A DNA stretch of 64,000 nt from Testudinibacter aquarius (GCF_004342725.1 NZ_SMCP01000007.1:86301-150300); one strand, 5' to 3'; positions 37,261 to 46,502 are shown, counted from the stretch's first letter. Program-made: numbers and translations. The notes: a model not told the origin generated them from the letters alone.

Positions 37261-38373
37261 GACGTTGGCAGTTTCAATTTGTAATGCGCGTCGGGTCGGT
37301 ACAATTACTGCCAGTAGGGTGACGATCAATGAGAGCAGCAGTGTGATCGGAATCACCGGCAGTCGCAAATCAATACTGGATTTAAACACGGCAATGCCCA
37401 AGATTTGCGCCAGAATATAGCCTAATACCAAGCCGACAATAGTCGCCAACAGTGCGATTAGCAGGGTTTCAGTGGTGATTTGTTTGATAATGTCGCGGCG
37501 TTTGGCGCCAAGCGCTTTTTGTAGCGCGAACTCTTTGGCACGCTCGGCGATGATCGCGATTAGTGTGGTATTGACACACAATGTCGCCAGCACCAAGATA
37601 ACTAGCGAAATCAAGCCCATCAAACCTTTGATCTTATCCAAAATTTGCCCTTCGGATGCCGAAACTTTGCGAATCGGGCGAATTTCCAGATCGGGATATT
37701 GCTGACGCAGTTGCTCGGCAAACTGCTCCACTTGTCCTTGCTCGTTTTTAACGCTCAATAGCGCATAGCTGATCTTGTTCGATTTGTTCAGCCACTGTTG
37801 TGCGAACTCCAAATTGACGATCAGCATATTGTCAGTGGCATCACCGGCTTCGATAATCGCTTTAATATTAAATTGTTGTTTTTGTTGTTGATCGTTGCTT
37901 AACGTAATACTATCGCCAACATTTAAATGCAGTCGTTCTGCTAATGTTTTGCCGATCATCACGTTGCGTTGATCAAAATTGACCCCGATTTGCTGTCCGT
38001 TGATTTGCCAGTAGGGTGCCAGGGTCGGCATAGTGTTAAACCAAACGCCCATAATCACGATTTTTTCCAGTTCGCTGCGAGTGATGCCGTATAAATACGG
38101 GCCGGCAGCATTGAGTAATCCCTGCGGAGCTTGTTGGATAATCTGTTCGAATTGCGCTTGTGACATCAAGTTTTGATGTTGCGAACCGATATAAAAATTA
38201 GCGCCGAAGGTGCGCAATTCTTGGCTCATTTTGCTGTTAATATCAAAATAGACTGCCGACATTGCAGTGACAATCGCTGCACCAACGCTTAATGCCGCAA
38301 AGATAATGGCTACCCGCTGCAAGCGTAATCGCAGGGCACGCAACACTAATCGCCAAAACATATTATCGCCCAT
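37246..38373 (-). CDS. FtsX-family ABC transporter permease (second)
   Basis: A 375-residue permease with one N-terminal helix, a large periplasmic domain (about residues 45-245) and three C-terminal helices containing the typical EFALQKALGAKRRDI coupling region. This is the MacB/FtsX layout. It overlaps the preceding permease gene by 11 bp. Its stop lies inside the first unit of a 15-bp tandem repeat. Confidence 0.88.
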   Translation of the reverse strand: MGDNMFWRLVLRALRLRLQRVAIIFAALSVGAAIVTAMSAVYFDINSKMSQELRTFGANFYIGSQHQNLMSQAQFEQIIQQAPQGLLNAAGPYLYGITRSELEKIVIMGVWFNTMPTLAPYWQINGQQIGVNFDQRNVMIGKTLAERLHLNVGDSITLSNDQQQKQQFNIKAIIEAGDATDNMLIVNLEFAQQWLNKSNKISYALLSVKNEQGQVEQFAEQLRQQYPDLEIRPIRKVSASEGQILDKIKGLMGLISLVILVLATLCVNTTLIAIIAERAKEFALQKALGAKRRDIIKQITTETLLIALLATIVGLVLGYILAQILGIAVFKSSIDLRLPVIPITLLLSLIVTLLAVIVPTRRALQIETANVLKGE

Positions 38374-39700
38374 ACAGCACCTCTATCGGATAAAGTTTGG
38401 TAATGCGGTGTGCCGGAAACCATGTGCCGATAAGTGCGATCAACACCGATAAAAACAGTACGCATGGCACCACAATCCAAGCAAACGACAGCGGTTGCCC
38501 GAACAGAGCATCGCCGATGATGCCCGAAAGTCCCCACCCTGCCAAACAGCCGAGTAGTCCGCCGAGAATACCGCTGAGAGCCGCTTCACTGTAGAACAGC
38601 AGATTAATTTCAGTTTGATCTGCTCCCAAGGCTTTCATCAGACCAATCTCTTTACTGCGTTCAATAATATTACTGGTCATCAAAGAGGCAATGCCCATAG
38701 CTGAAGCCAGCAGTGCCGCCAATGTTACTACCGCCAACAGCAACTGAATTTTTTCAATCACCACGCCTTCGGAAGCTGCCACTTGCCAAATCGGGCGAAC
38801 AACAGCGCCGGAAACCGCTTCTTCCAGTTGGTGGGCAATCGAGGAAACATAAGCAGTACAGTACCAACGGTCATACTCTTCCGCATCCAACGCTTCCAGA
38901 TTTTCACGTGCTTTGCGTGACAAATCATTTTCCGGCACGGTCAATGCCGAAACTTTCACTGATTGTACTTTGCCATGTAGATTCAAGCTGTTTTGCACTG
39001 CTTGCAACGGCACAACCAATTGATTTTCTTCGTTGCCGCCACTGGATAAAATACCGCTGACCGTTACCTGCAAAAGTGCGGTCGGTTTATCGTTGAACGG
39101 CATTAATTGCAACCGATCACCAATATGAATATTGGCATTGGCGGCAAGTTGACGACCGACTAAGGCTTGAGTGGCAAATGCTGGCATCTCGACCGCACTT
39201 TTATCACTGTCATCAGCCCATTGTCCTTCTACTTGCCAATATGGGCTGATGATTTTTTGTCCGGTGTGGTAGTCAGGATCGTCCGGAATGCCGATTGGAT
39301 AATCAAAAAACGTACCTAACACGCTGATATCCTGTTGCACTGTTTGCCCGTTGTGGCTGATCAGCTCAAAAGGGGCATTCAATTGTGGTGCAAAACCGAC
39401 AATATTATTGCCCCAAAAGATGTCTTTAATATTCGGCAGTTCTTTTTCGTCTAAAAAATCTTGTCCCAGCAACAGATTTTCCCGTTCTTGATCTACTTGT
39501 GGCAGTGCTGCTTGAGCAGCAGGCTCGATCAAAATATTGGCACCGTAGGATTTCAGCTCTTTTGCCATTTTATCGCCAATATCAATCGACACCGCCAGCA
39601 GCGCAGAGACCAGTCCGGCCGCCAGAAAAATGGTGAAAATCGCTAAGAATTTGCGGCGCAGTCCGTGTTTCCAAGATTGCAGCAACATACGCAGCAGCAT
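38363..39700 (-). CDS. FtsX-family ABC transporter permease (first)
   Basis: A 445-residue permease with the same FtsX/MacB layout: N-terminal helix, a long periplasmic domain (about residues 45-305) and three C-terminal helices with EIGLMKALGADQTEI. It pairs with the 375-residue permease as a likely heterodimer served by the downstream ATPase. It lies two bases after the DUF2318 gene. Confidence 0.88.
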   Translation of the reverse strand: MLLRMLLQSWKHGLRRKFLAIFTIFLAAGLVSALLAVSIDIGDKMAKELKSYGANILIEPAAQAALPQVDQERENLLLGQDFLDEKELPNIKDIFWGNNIVGFAPQLNAPFELISHNGQTVQQDISVLGTFFDYPIGIPDDPDYHTGQKIISPYWQVEGQWADDSDKSAVEMPAFATQALVGRQLAANANIHIGDRLQLMPFNDKPTALLQVTVSGILSSGGNEENQLVVPLQAVQNSLNLHGKVQSVKVSALTVPENDLSRKARENLEALDAEEYDRWYCTAYVSSIAHQLEEAVSGAVVRPIWQVAASEGVVIEKIQLLLAVVTLAALLASAMGIASLMTSNIIERSKEIGLMKALGADQTEINLLFYSEAALSGILGGLLGCLAGWGLSGIIGDALFGQPLSFAWIVVPCVLFLSVLIALIGTWFPAHRITKLYPIEVLYGR

Positions 39701-39702
39701 GG

Positions 39703-41124
39703 CTATTCCTCCGTCGATTCGCGTTGTTTGTGTTTGGTTAAATAACGTTCGGGGTTGTCACGGAACTGATTCAGATTCTGCTCCGAAGCAAAAAAGTAGC
39801 TTTTACCGGCGTAGCTATATTTGAACTTGGCTTCGGTATTGATCAGTTTAGTACCGTCCACCGGATCAGTCACGTCCAACTTGACGATGGTTGAAAAGTA
39901 ATTTAAGCCCTCTTCCAAACTTTTTTTATCGATAATCACCTGGGTCTCGGTTTGTTGCCAATCATTAATCGGCACCGGGTTGCAGCCGCCAGGCTTGCCG
40001 ATTGACGGAATAAACATATGTACGCCACACGCCACGCAAACCACTTGGTTGCCTTGCATTACATAACCCTGATCGCCGCACAACAAACAGGCATCGAACA
40101 CCACGCCCAAACTGAGCCGATCACTTAAGCGGTTAATAATAAAGAAACGCACTGCTTTGCCTTCATCAGAAATCCAGACAAAGCGGTGTAATTTGCCGTC
40201 GCTGACCTGTTTGATATCAATATGAATCTGATCATTGTCTGACAATGTTACCGGGGTGGCTTCTGAGAGCCGCGGCGGTTGTGAAGCAATGTTATCCCAA
40301 TAGCATTGCGCGCTAATAACGATTAATGCCAAGATTAAACCGGACAGGGTGATACGTCGTGCCTGTCGGTAACGTGCGGTTTTTTGGCGTTTTTCGATTA
40401 AGTCGTGCTGTTGTTTAACAGCGTGTCTGCGTGGTTTTTGCACTTTAACCCAAAACAGCAGAGTTATCCCTAAAATGATGATTGCGATTAAATAGTTATT
40501 ATAGAGCGTTAAATTCAAGGTTTTGGCAACAAAACTCAGCAACCCTTTATCCAAATCCACCAGCTGCAATTTGATCAGCGACAGCAAAATTTGCCCACTT
40601 AGCGGCAGCAGTAACCAAAAGATCAATAACACGATAGCCAGCATACGCAGATAGTGTAATGCGTGTTGGCTTTGTGCCAATAGGACAGCAATCCAGTTAG
40701 CGGCGAGCAGGCAAAACAGAAGTGCGGTTGCGATGGTAAACAGATTCAGAATAAAGTCGGTGTTAATGATTTCAGTGGTGGTGATGGCACTAAGATTAGG
40801 ATTTTGCGCCCAGAAAATACCGCAAAACAGTAATAATCCGATTTGAGCCAAGTACAGCAGGATTCGCCGGTTGAGTGGCGCAGCAATCAGACTAAAAAGT
40901 AAAACAGAAGCGTAGAGTAGTGACAATGCCAACTTGAGGGTTTGGTTGGGGGTTAGTAGCTGCCAGAGCAAAAAACCGACACAAAGTGCGGTCAACGAAA
41001 GCCAGTGCAAGGCTTTATCGGGAATATTGCGCTGTGCAGGCCACAGCTGGCTTGCCCACAGTAGTCCGCTCAGCAGACTGAACGGCAGCAGTAATTGCAA
41101 AACAGATGTAAAAAAATAGTTCAT
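39703..41124 (-). CDS. DUF2318 membrane protein (iron operon)
   Basis: A 473-residue protein with about ten membrane helices in the first 270 residues, then a periplasmic domain. That domain has a cysteine cluster: CLLCGDQG, VVCVACG and a following GGCNPVPI, as expected for DUF2318, which is thought to bind a metal or iron-sulfur centre. I start at the ATG at 41124 (MNYFFTSVLQLLLPF); an upstream frame would read through a hairpin. The homologous protein in Campylobacter jejuni (Cj1660) sits between P19 and the FtsX permeases in the same order. Confidence 0.82.
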   Translation of the reverse strand: MNYFFTSVLQLLLPFSLLSGLLWASQLWPAQRNIPDKALHWLSLTALCVGFLLWQLLTPNQTLKLALSLLYASVLLFSLIAAPLNRRILLYLAQIGLLLFCGIFWAQNPNLSAITTTEIINTDFILNLFTIATALLFCLLAANWIAVLLAQSQHALHYLRMLAIVLLIFWLLLPLSGQILLSLIKLQLVDLDKGLLSFVAKTLNLTLYNNYLIAIIILGITLLFWVKVQKPRRHAVKQQHDLIEKRQKTARYRQARRITLSGLILALIVISAQCYWDNIASQPPRLSEATPVTLSDNDQIHIDIKQVSDGKLHRFVWISDEGKAVRFFIINRLSDRLSLGVVFDACLLCGDQGYVMQGNQVVCVACGVHMFIPSIGKPGGCNPVPINDWQQTETQVIIDKKSLEEGLNYFSTIVKLDVTDPVDGTKLINTEAKFKYSYAGKSYFFASEQNLNQFRDNPERYLTKHKQRESTEE

Positions 41125-41143
41125 TCCAACAACCTTATTGATA

Positions 41144-41187
41144 TTTTTAAACCCGCTTGAGCTTGAGCCATCAAACGGGTTTAAAAA
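41144..41187. repeat. Long inverted repeat between the P19-like and DUF2318 genes
   Basis: TTTTTAAACCCGCTTGA and TCAAACGGGTTTAAAAA form a 17-bp stem with one mismatch around a 10-base loop, 20 bp upstream of the DUF2318 start. Confidence 0.7.
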
Positions 41188-41215
41188 CAAAAATACGCCA
41201 CGCCGAGTAGTGGCG
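41188..41215 (-). terminator. Internal terminator after the P19-like gene
   Basis: On the minus strand CGCCAC, loop TACTCGGC, GTGGCG is followed by TATTTTTGTTTTT. It lies inside the operon, about 20 bp after the P19-like stop. Confidence 0.75.
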
Positions 41216-41234
41216 CGGCAAAGTGCGGTTATAC

Positions 41235-41762
41235 TTAATTCAAACCGGTGTACTTGAATTCAAAAGCGGCATCAAACGGTTTCCACCAACGACCAACCCC
41301 GGTTTCGTTGTCGGTGTGGCGGTGTAATCCGGCTTTTGATGGTGGCTCAATATGATAAGTGACTTTATAGTTACCAACGCCCATCATTTTGATATTCGCC
41401 CCGTAGTGCGGACCATCGCCGGCAACCATCGGCATGAAGGTACCTTGTTGTTTTTCGCCGGTATCCAGATTTTCCAACGTATAATTAATGGTCAAATACG
41501 GCATCCATTCGCCAGCGCCGAAGCCGTTTTTATTGCCTTCAATCGCATGAATATCCGCTTCCAAGTGAATATCGGATTTGGCAGCAGGCAAGCCCATGCC
41601 ACGTGGTTCCATGTCAATCGGCTGCAAATAGACTGCTGCAATTTCCATTTCGTTCATGGTAATCGGTTCTCCTGCCGGATACTCTTTAAATGCCAGCGCA
41701 GAGGTGGCGGAGAAAATACCGGCTAACAGAGTAGCAGTGATGAATGTTTTCTTGAAATTCAT
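41235..41762 (-). CDS. P19/FetP-like periplasmic iron-binding protein
   Basis: A 175-residue protein with a signal peptide (ATLLAGIFSATSALA) and the P19/Tp34/FetP fold. Likely copper and iron ligands are the Met- and His-rich positions in the PIDMEPRGMGL, DIHLEADIHA and GLHRHTDNETG segments. Such proteins hand ferric or ferrous iron to Ftr1-type permeases. The gene follows ftr1 at 18 bp and is followed by an internal terminator, so Ftr1 and P19 should be made in excess of the downstream proteins. Confidence 0.9.
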   Translation of the reverse strand: MNFKKTFITATLLAGIFSATSALAFKEYPAGEPITMNEMEIAAVYLQPIDMEPRGMGLPAAKSDIHLEADIHAIEGNKNGFGAGEWMPYLTINYTLENLDTGEKQQGTFMPMVAGDGPHYGANIKMMGVGNYKVTYHIEPPSKAGLHRHTDNETGVGRWWKPFDAAFEFKYTGLN

Positions 41763-41780
41763 AAAATACCTCTAAAAAGT

Positions 41781-43715
41781 TTAGTGTGAAATATCAGTTA
41801 ACACCTGTTTTTTAGCAGCGCTCTTCATATAAAACAGGGCGAAGATAGCGGCTAAAATTAACACGGCTTGTGGAATCAAGGTTTCTAAATAAGGATAAAT
41901 TCCAAGCCAGGCGATTTCAGGAAAACCGGACAGCAGAGTGGGCTGTATCAGTTTTCCTTCGATTAGCTCCAATACGCTTTTGCCGGCAAACACAAATGCC
42001 ATCAAATACATAAAACTGCCGGTTAACATAAAAAACGGTTTTAGCGGCAGTTTTACGACGGTAAAACGCATAATAAAATAGACAATTAACAACAATACTA
42101 CGCCAACGATAATTCCGCCTAACAGATATAAATAACCGTCGGCAGATTGAATATCTCCCACTAATGCGTAGTAAAACAATACGGTTTCCGCTCCTTCGCG
42201 ATAAACCGCCAAAAAGCTGGTCAGCCACAGCCCGATGAGTGAGCCGGTGGTTAAAGAAGTTGACAGCTTGCCTTCCAAATAGCGTTTCCAATTTTGCGCT
42301 TCCACCTTTGACAGCAGCCAATAGCTCATCATAAACAGCATGATCACGGCAAAAATCATGGTGATCCCTTCCAGTAATTCACGATTAGCGCCAGAGTTTT
42401 CAAACAGCAGTTGGAAAATAAAGGCGGTAATCACACTGGCGATCAGGGCGATAATCACCGATTGACGAATCACCGGCAGCTTGTCCTGATGCTGATTTTT
42501 TACCAGATACGCCACAATGGCCGCCACAATCAGCAACGCTTCCAAGCCTTCACGCAGCATAATCAACAGGCTATACACAAAAATGGACCATGCGTTGTCA
42601 TTTGTTTGTTGCAACAGCCCGACCGCACTTTGCAATTGCTGTGATAAGCCACTGGCTTGTTGTTGCAAGTTTTCGAGCGGCTGTTGCGCTTTCATTTGCC
42701 CCACCAAACGCGTGAAAAAACCTTCCAGCGTAGTTTTTAGCTGGCTGTCGCGCGAGCCGACGCTGCTTTCCATGCCGGAACTTTCGAACACATCGAAATA
42801 GGTATCTTGCACCGCAATAATCGCCTCATCACGCCTGCCTTGCTGATAAAGCCCAAGTGCTTGCTGAATGCCGTGATTCACGTCGGCGGCAACCTGTTGC
42901 CAATCTTGTGAGTTGTCGGTTTGTGGTTGTTCGCTGGCGGTTGTTTGCAGCAGCTGTGCTTGTTTGGTGATCGGCAGATTCGGCAGTTGCTCTTCAATGT
43001 CTTGTAGCAATTGAGTGCTTAAATAGCCTAACTGAGTCAGATTGTCGGCTTGTTGTGTGGCTTTGATTAAATCGTAAAATTGTTGGTTGAGGGCAGAGGA
43101 CTGGCTGGAAGAGCGGTTTTGGCGAATCGCCATTTCCATTTCGGAGTTTTTGTAGCCCTCATACTGTGCCTGTTGCACCGACTTTTTGGCTGTGTCTAAA
43201 TCCCCGTGTTGATAAGCAGTGATGGCTTCAGCCAACCGATCGTCGATAATTTGGAAACTTTGCTGCCAATATGCCGCAATCTCACTGTTTTGGTAGGTAC
43301 CGTGCTGTGTTTCGGCAGTCAGTTGATGTCCGTCGTTCAGTACAGTGGTCAATTGATTGAGCTCGCTTTTTAGCCAATCAATTTTACCGGCGATGACTGA
43401 TTCGGGCTGATTTTCGGTGATCATTTTGCGAATTTCGCCGAAAGTCGCTTCCAATTGATAGCTTTTCTGTGCTGAAATATTGATCCGAATAGGACCTTCC
43501 AGATTTTCAAACACCTCGAAATACGCCATCTGTACCGCACTTTTGGCTTGGTTTTTCTCGCCTTGCCGATATAGCGACAACGTATTGTCCAAACGCTGTT
43601 CAATGTCTTGGATATAGCCTTGATAGCGGTTGTCAGCAGCAACTTGATCGGCTGCTGCATTGAACGTGAGCGATAGAAGGATGGTCAGTAATAAATAGTT
43701 GAGTTTTTTTAACAT
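41781..43715 (-). CDS. Ftr1 family iron permease with triplicated periplasmic domain
   Basis: A 644-residue protein. After a signal peptide (residues 1-21) come three tandem units of about 120 residues, each with an (L/A)YxxG...VQxxY block at residues 48-70, 167-190 and 289-311. The C-terminal third is a seven-helix Ftr1 permease with the two REXXE iron-transfer motifs, REGLE at 388-392 and REGAE at 506-510. I chose the ATG at 43715, which starts the signal peptide. It is the first gene of the operon behind a Fur box. Confidence 0.92.
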   Translation of the reverse strand: MLKKLNYLLLTILLSLTFNAAADQVAADNRYQGYIQDIEQRLDNTLSLYRQGEKNQAKSAVQMAYFEVFENLEGPIRINISAQKSYQLEATFGEIRKMITENQPESVIAGKIDWLKSELNQLTTVLNDGHQLTAETQHGTYQNSEIAAYWQQSFQIIDDRLAEAITAYQHGDLDTAKKSVQQAQYEGYKNSEMEMAIRQNRSSSQSSALNQQFYDLIKATQQADNLTQLGYLSTQLLQDIEEQLPNLPITKQAQLLQTTASEQPQTDNSQDWQQVAADVNHGIQQALGLYQQGRRDEAIIAVQDTYFDVFESSGMESSVGSRDSQLKTTLEGFFTRLVGQMKAQQPLENLQQQASGLSQQLQSAVGLLQQTNDNAWSIFVYSLLIMLREGLEALLIVAAIVAYLVKNQHQDKLPVIRQSVIIALIASVITAFIFQLLFENSGANRELLEGITMIFAVIMLFMMSYWLLSKVEAQNWKRYLEGKLSTSLTTGSLIGLWLTSFLAVYREGAETVLFYYALVGDIQSADGYLYLLGGIIVGVVLLLIVYFIMRFTVVKLPLKPFFMLTGSFMYLMAFVFAGKSVLELIEGKLIQPTLLSGFPEIAWLGIYPYLETLIPQAVLILAAIFALFYMKSAAKKQVLTDISH

Positions 43716-43735
43716 ATTATTAACGCGAGTAAAAA

Positions 43736-43750
43736 TGAGAATTCTTATCA
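43736..43750. promoter_or_regulatory. Fur box upstream of the Ftr1 operon
   Basis: On the minus strand TGATAAGAATTCTCA matches the 7-1-7 Fur consensus TGATAATNATTATCA at 12 of 14 positions. It lies 21 bp upstream of the ftr1 start. Confidence 0.8.
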
Positions 43751-44035
43751 TGGTTGTGAGACTAATTATGAGCTGATCGGATTTTATTTCAAGCGGATTT
43801 TTAATAATATTTGCGCTAACGCAAAAAATATGACTTCAGTAAGTGTGTGCCGCATGATCAGCGGTGTTTTATCCGAAAACAACCGCGATGAATGCCATTT
43901 GTCAGCATTAGCATAAAAGTGCGATTTCGAACAACTGAAACTGAAATATAATCAAAAATAGCAGATTTTTTGTTAGATAATCTTCACTGTTACAACAAAA
44001 TCTTGCTCGAAATCACAAAATTAAGATTTAATTAT
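43751..44035. other. Spacer between the Ftr1 operon and tyrP leader
   Basis: No gene seen. It holds short hairpins (TTGCG/CGCAA near 43811-43824; CCGC/GCGG near 43851-43865) and, near its right end, a possible -35 TTGCTC (44003) and AT-rich -10 region for the tyrP leader. Confidence 0.4.
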
Positions 44036-44184
44036 TGCAATGCTTGCGCTTTCACGACCTTTCGAGTATCTTACGCCGCACAATAACGAGTGCTATCTCA
44101 ATAGCCATATATTTGCTTTCCGAGTAGTGCCCATCCATATGGGCACTTTTTTTATTCAATAAATCTGAAATTTGAGAAAATCGC
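44036..44184 (+). promoter_or_regulatory. tyrP leader with intrinsic terminator and possible leader peptide
   Basis: The leader contains an open frame from ATG at 44040 reading MLALSRPFEYL and on through two Tyr and several Phe codons for 40 residues, to a TAA at 44160-44162. No ribosome-binding site is evident. A small hairpin GCTAT/ATAGC (about 44090-44103) comes before the terminator at 44126-44153. The layout suggests attenuation of tyrP. Confidence 0.45.
44126..44153 (+). terminator. Terminator in front of tyrP
   Basis: AGTGCCCAT, loop CC, ATATGGGCACT followed by seven T. It ends 31 bp before the tyrP start. Confidence 0.85.
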
Positions 44185-45396
44185 GTGAAAAACAAAACCT
44201 TAGGCGGCACATTATTGGTCGCAGGAACTACCATCGGCGCCGGTATGTTGGCGATGCCGATCACCTCCGCCGGTATGGGCTTCAGCTTTACTATCATTCT
44301 GTTGTTGATCCTGTGGCTGCTGCTTTCTTATAGCGCGTTGCTGTTTATTGAGGTTTATCAAACGGCTCGGATCGATGACGGTTTGGCAACGCTGGCAGAA
44401 CAATACTTCGGCGCTTTCGGACGAATTATCTCAACTTTATCGCTGCTGATTTTTATGTATGCGATTTTGTCTGCCTACGTCACGGGTGGCGGCTCGCTGA
44501 TCAACGGCTTGTTGTCGGCAGGACTAGGGTATGATACCGGCAAACTCAGCATTATTTTGTTTACCGTAGTGTTGGGTATTTTCATTATTATCGGCACATC
44601 GAGTGTTGATGCGGTCAATCGCTTGTTCTTTTTCAGTAAAATCGCCGTTTTCCTGTTTGTGTTATTAATGATGTTACCGCGTGTTTCGATCGATAATCTA
44701 ATGGCAATGCCGATTAACAATGCGCTGATGTTGTCAGCCGCTCCGGTATTTTTCACCTCTTTTGGCTTCCATGTGGTGATCCCCAGTATTGTGAAATATC
44801 TGGAGGGGGATATCAGACGGCTGAGAATTGCTATATTGGTGGGCACCGGTATTCCGTTGTTTGCTTATTTATTATGGCAGCTTTCCACTCACGGCGTATT
44901 AAGTCAAAGCCAATTTTTGCAGATTTTACAGCAAGATCCCACCTTGAACGGCTTGGTGAATGCAACTCGTGAAATCACCGGCAGCACGGTGTTGAGTGAA
45001 GCGATTCGAGTGTTCTCATCGTTGGCGTTGATTACCTCCTTTTTAGGGGTCGCATTGAGCCTGTTCGACTGTTTAAAAGATCTGCTTAATCGAGTCAAAG
45101 TGCGGTCAAACCGTGCTTCATTGGGCTTATTAACATTCCTGCCGCCACTGGTGTTTGCGCTGTTTTATCCTGAAGGTTTTATTATGGCACTCAACGGTGC
45201 TGGGGTGATGTTTGCTTTTTACGGTCTGGTATTGCCGGTCGGCTTGGCGTGGAAAGCACGACGTCAATCACCTAATTTGGCGTATCGGGTATGGGGTGGC
45301 AATCCGTCGCTGCTGTTTGCCTTATTATTGGGCATATTGATTATTGCAATTCCATTTCTGGTGGATAAAGGTTATTTGCCACATGTGATTGGTTAA
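44185..45396 (+). CDS. tyrP: Tyrosine-specific transporter TyrP
   Basis: A 403-residue amino-acid permease of the HAAAP family, the same length as E. coli TyrP. Its N-terminus (LGGTLLVAGTTIGAGMLAMP) follows the TyrP/Mtr pattern. About eleven helices are visible. It imports tyrosine with protons. The start is GTG at 44185, which aligns with the MKN start of E. coli TyrP. Mtr-type tryptophan carriers are the nearest alternative. Confidence 0.87.
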   Translation: MKNKTLGGTLLVAGTTIGAGMLAMPITSAGMGFSFTIILLLILWLLLSYSALLFIEVYQTARIDDGLATLAEQYFGAFGRIISTLSLLIFMYAILSAYVTGGGSLINGLLSAGLGYDTGKLSIILFTVVLGIFIIIGTSSVDAVNRLFFFSKIAVFLFVLLMMLPRVSIDNLMAMPINNALMLSAAPVFFTSFGFHVVIPSIVKYLEGDIRRLRIAILVGTGIPLFAYLLWQLSTHGVLSQSQFLQILQQDPTLNGLVNATREITGSTVLSEAIRVFSSLALITSFLGVALSLFDCLKDLLNRVKVRSNRASLGLLTFLPPLVFALFYPEGFIMALNGAGVMFAFYGLVLPVGLAWKARRQSPNLAYRVWGGNPSLLFALLLGILIIAIPFLVDKGYLPHVIG

Positions 45397-45447
45397 TAGT
45401 TAATAAAATCAACAGCAAAAGACGCTAGCAATAAGCTGAGAAATAGC

Positions 45448-45476
45448 AAGTGCGGTTGTGGTGAGCAACCGCACTT
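45448..45476. terminator. Bidirectional terminator of facing uptake signals
   Basis: AAGTGCGGTTG and CAACCGCACTT flank a short loop between the convergent tyrP and nadK genes. Confidence 0.8.
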
Positions 45477-45500
45477 TTGCGTTGAATAAAGTTCAAACGA

Positions 45501-46427
45501 TTAAAACAGTTTTTGTAGCCAACCTAATTTGGCACTCAGCACATTAAAATAGTTGTAGTCGTTCAAATGCAGCAACCGCAGCGTATCTTGGCTTTTGCGT
45601 ACGATAATTTTATCATCCGGTGAAAAGGCGTGTGCCACTTGGCTGTCACAGCTGATTTCCAATTGGCGTACCGTATATTGGGCAAAGCGCAGTGAAATCA
45701 CACTGTTACCGTCGATCACTAACGGGCGAGAAGAGAGGGTGTGGGGAAACATCGGCACTAAGGCGATGGCGTTGAGCTGCGGGGTCAGGATCGGTCCGCC
45801 GGCAGACAATGAATAAGCAGTTGAGCCGGTCGGCGTGGAAATGATCAGGCCGTCGGAACGTTGTGAGAACGCAAATTTGTCATCAATATATACTTGAAAA
45901 TCAATCATATGCGCAATTTTTGCCGGATGAATTACCACCTCATTGACGGCATTATTTAAATTAATCAACTCGTTATCACGTTCGACCATCGCTTCCAGCA
46001 GAAACCGCTCTTCGATAAAATATTCGCCTTCTTCCAAACAAGAGTGTAGCTGTGAATAGGCATGTTTCGGATCAATATCGGTTAAAAATCCTAAATGTCC
46101 GCGATTAATGCCGATGACGGCGATGTCGTAGCGAGCCAAGATCCGTGCGGTGCCTAGCATATTGCCGTCACCACCGATCACAATCGCCAAATCCGCTTTT
46201 TCGCCAATCTGTTCAATCGGGGCGATGTGCTCTTCAGGAATCGAGAGATCTTTGCCGATATCTTTTTCCACCAATACTTGGTAGTGTCGTTCACTTAACC
46301 ATTGGTAGATATTTTTGTGCATTTGCAGCGCATTATCGTTTCTTGGTCGCCCGACCAAGCCGATAGTATGAAAATTACGCTTGCCTCGTTGAGGTGCGTT
46401 AGCGCTCGAAGAAAAAGAATTGTGCAT
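45501..46427 (-). CDS. nadK: NAD kinase
   Basis: It phosphorylates NAD to NADP. A 308-residue protein with the ATP-NAD kinase motif GGDGN ([13 protein letters not shown] near residue 85), the [10 protein letters not shown] block and the substrate segment [17 protein letters not shown]. The N-terminal 15 residues (Ser/Asn-rich) are not conserved. It is divergent from grpE. Confidence 0.96.
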   Translation of the reverse strand: MHNSFSSSANAPQRGKRNFHTIGLVGRPRNDNALQMHKNIYQWLSERHYQVLVEKDIGKDLSIPEEHIAPIEQIGEKADLAIVIGGDGNMLGTARILARYDIAVIGINRGHLGFLTDIDPKHAYSQLHSCLEEGEYFIEERFLLEAMVERDNELINLNNAVNEVVIHPAKIAHMIDFQVYIDDKFAFSQRSDGLIISTPTGSTAYSLSAGGPILTPQLNAIALVPMFPHTLSSRPLVIDGNSVISLRFAQYTVRQLEISCDSQVAHAFSPDDKIIVRKSQDTLRLLHLNDYNYFNVLSAKLGWLQKLF

Positions 46428-46474
46428 TTATTTTGCTCATAAAAAACAGTAACAGACATAAAAGTCAGATAGTG

Positions 46475-46502
46475 CTTGAAATCGTCATTTTAAACCCTAT
46501 AT
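46475..46502 (+). promoter_or_regulatory. Heat-shock (sigma-32) promoter of grpE
   Basis: CTTGAA (46475-46480), 14 bp, then CCCTATAT (46495-46502), close to CTTGAA-N13/14-CCCCATNT. The start of grpE is 114 bp downstream. Confidence 0.7.
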
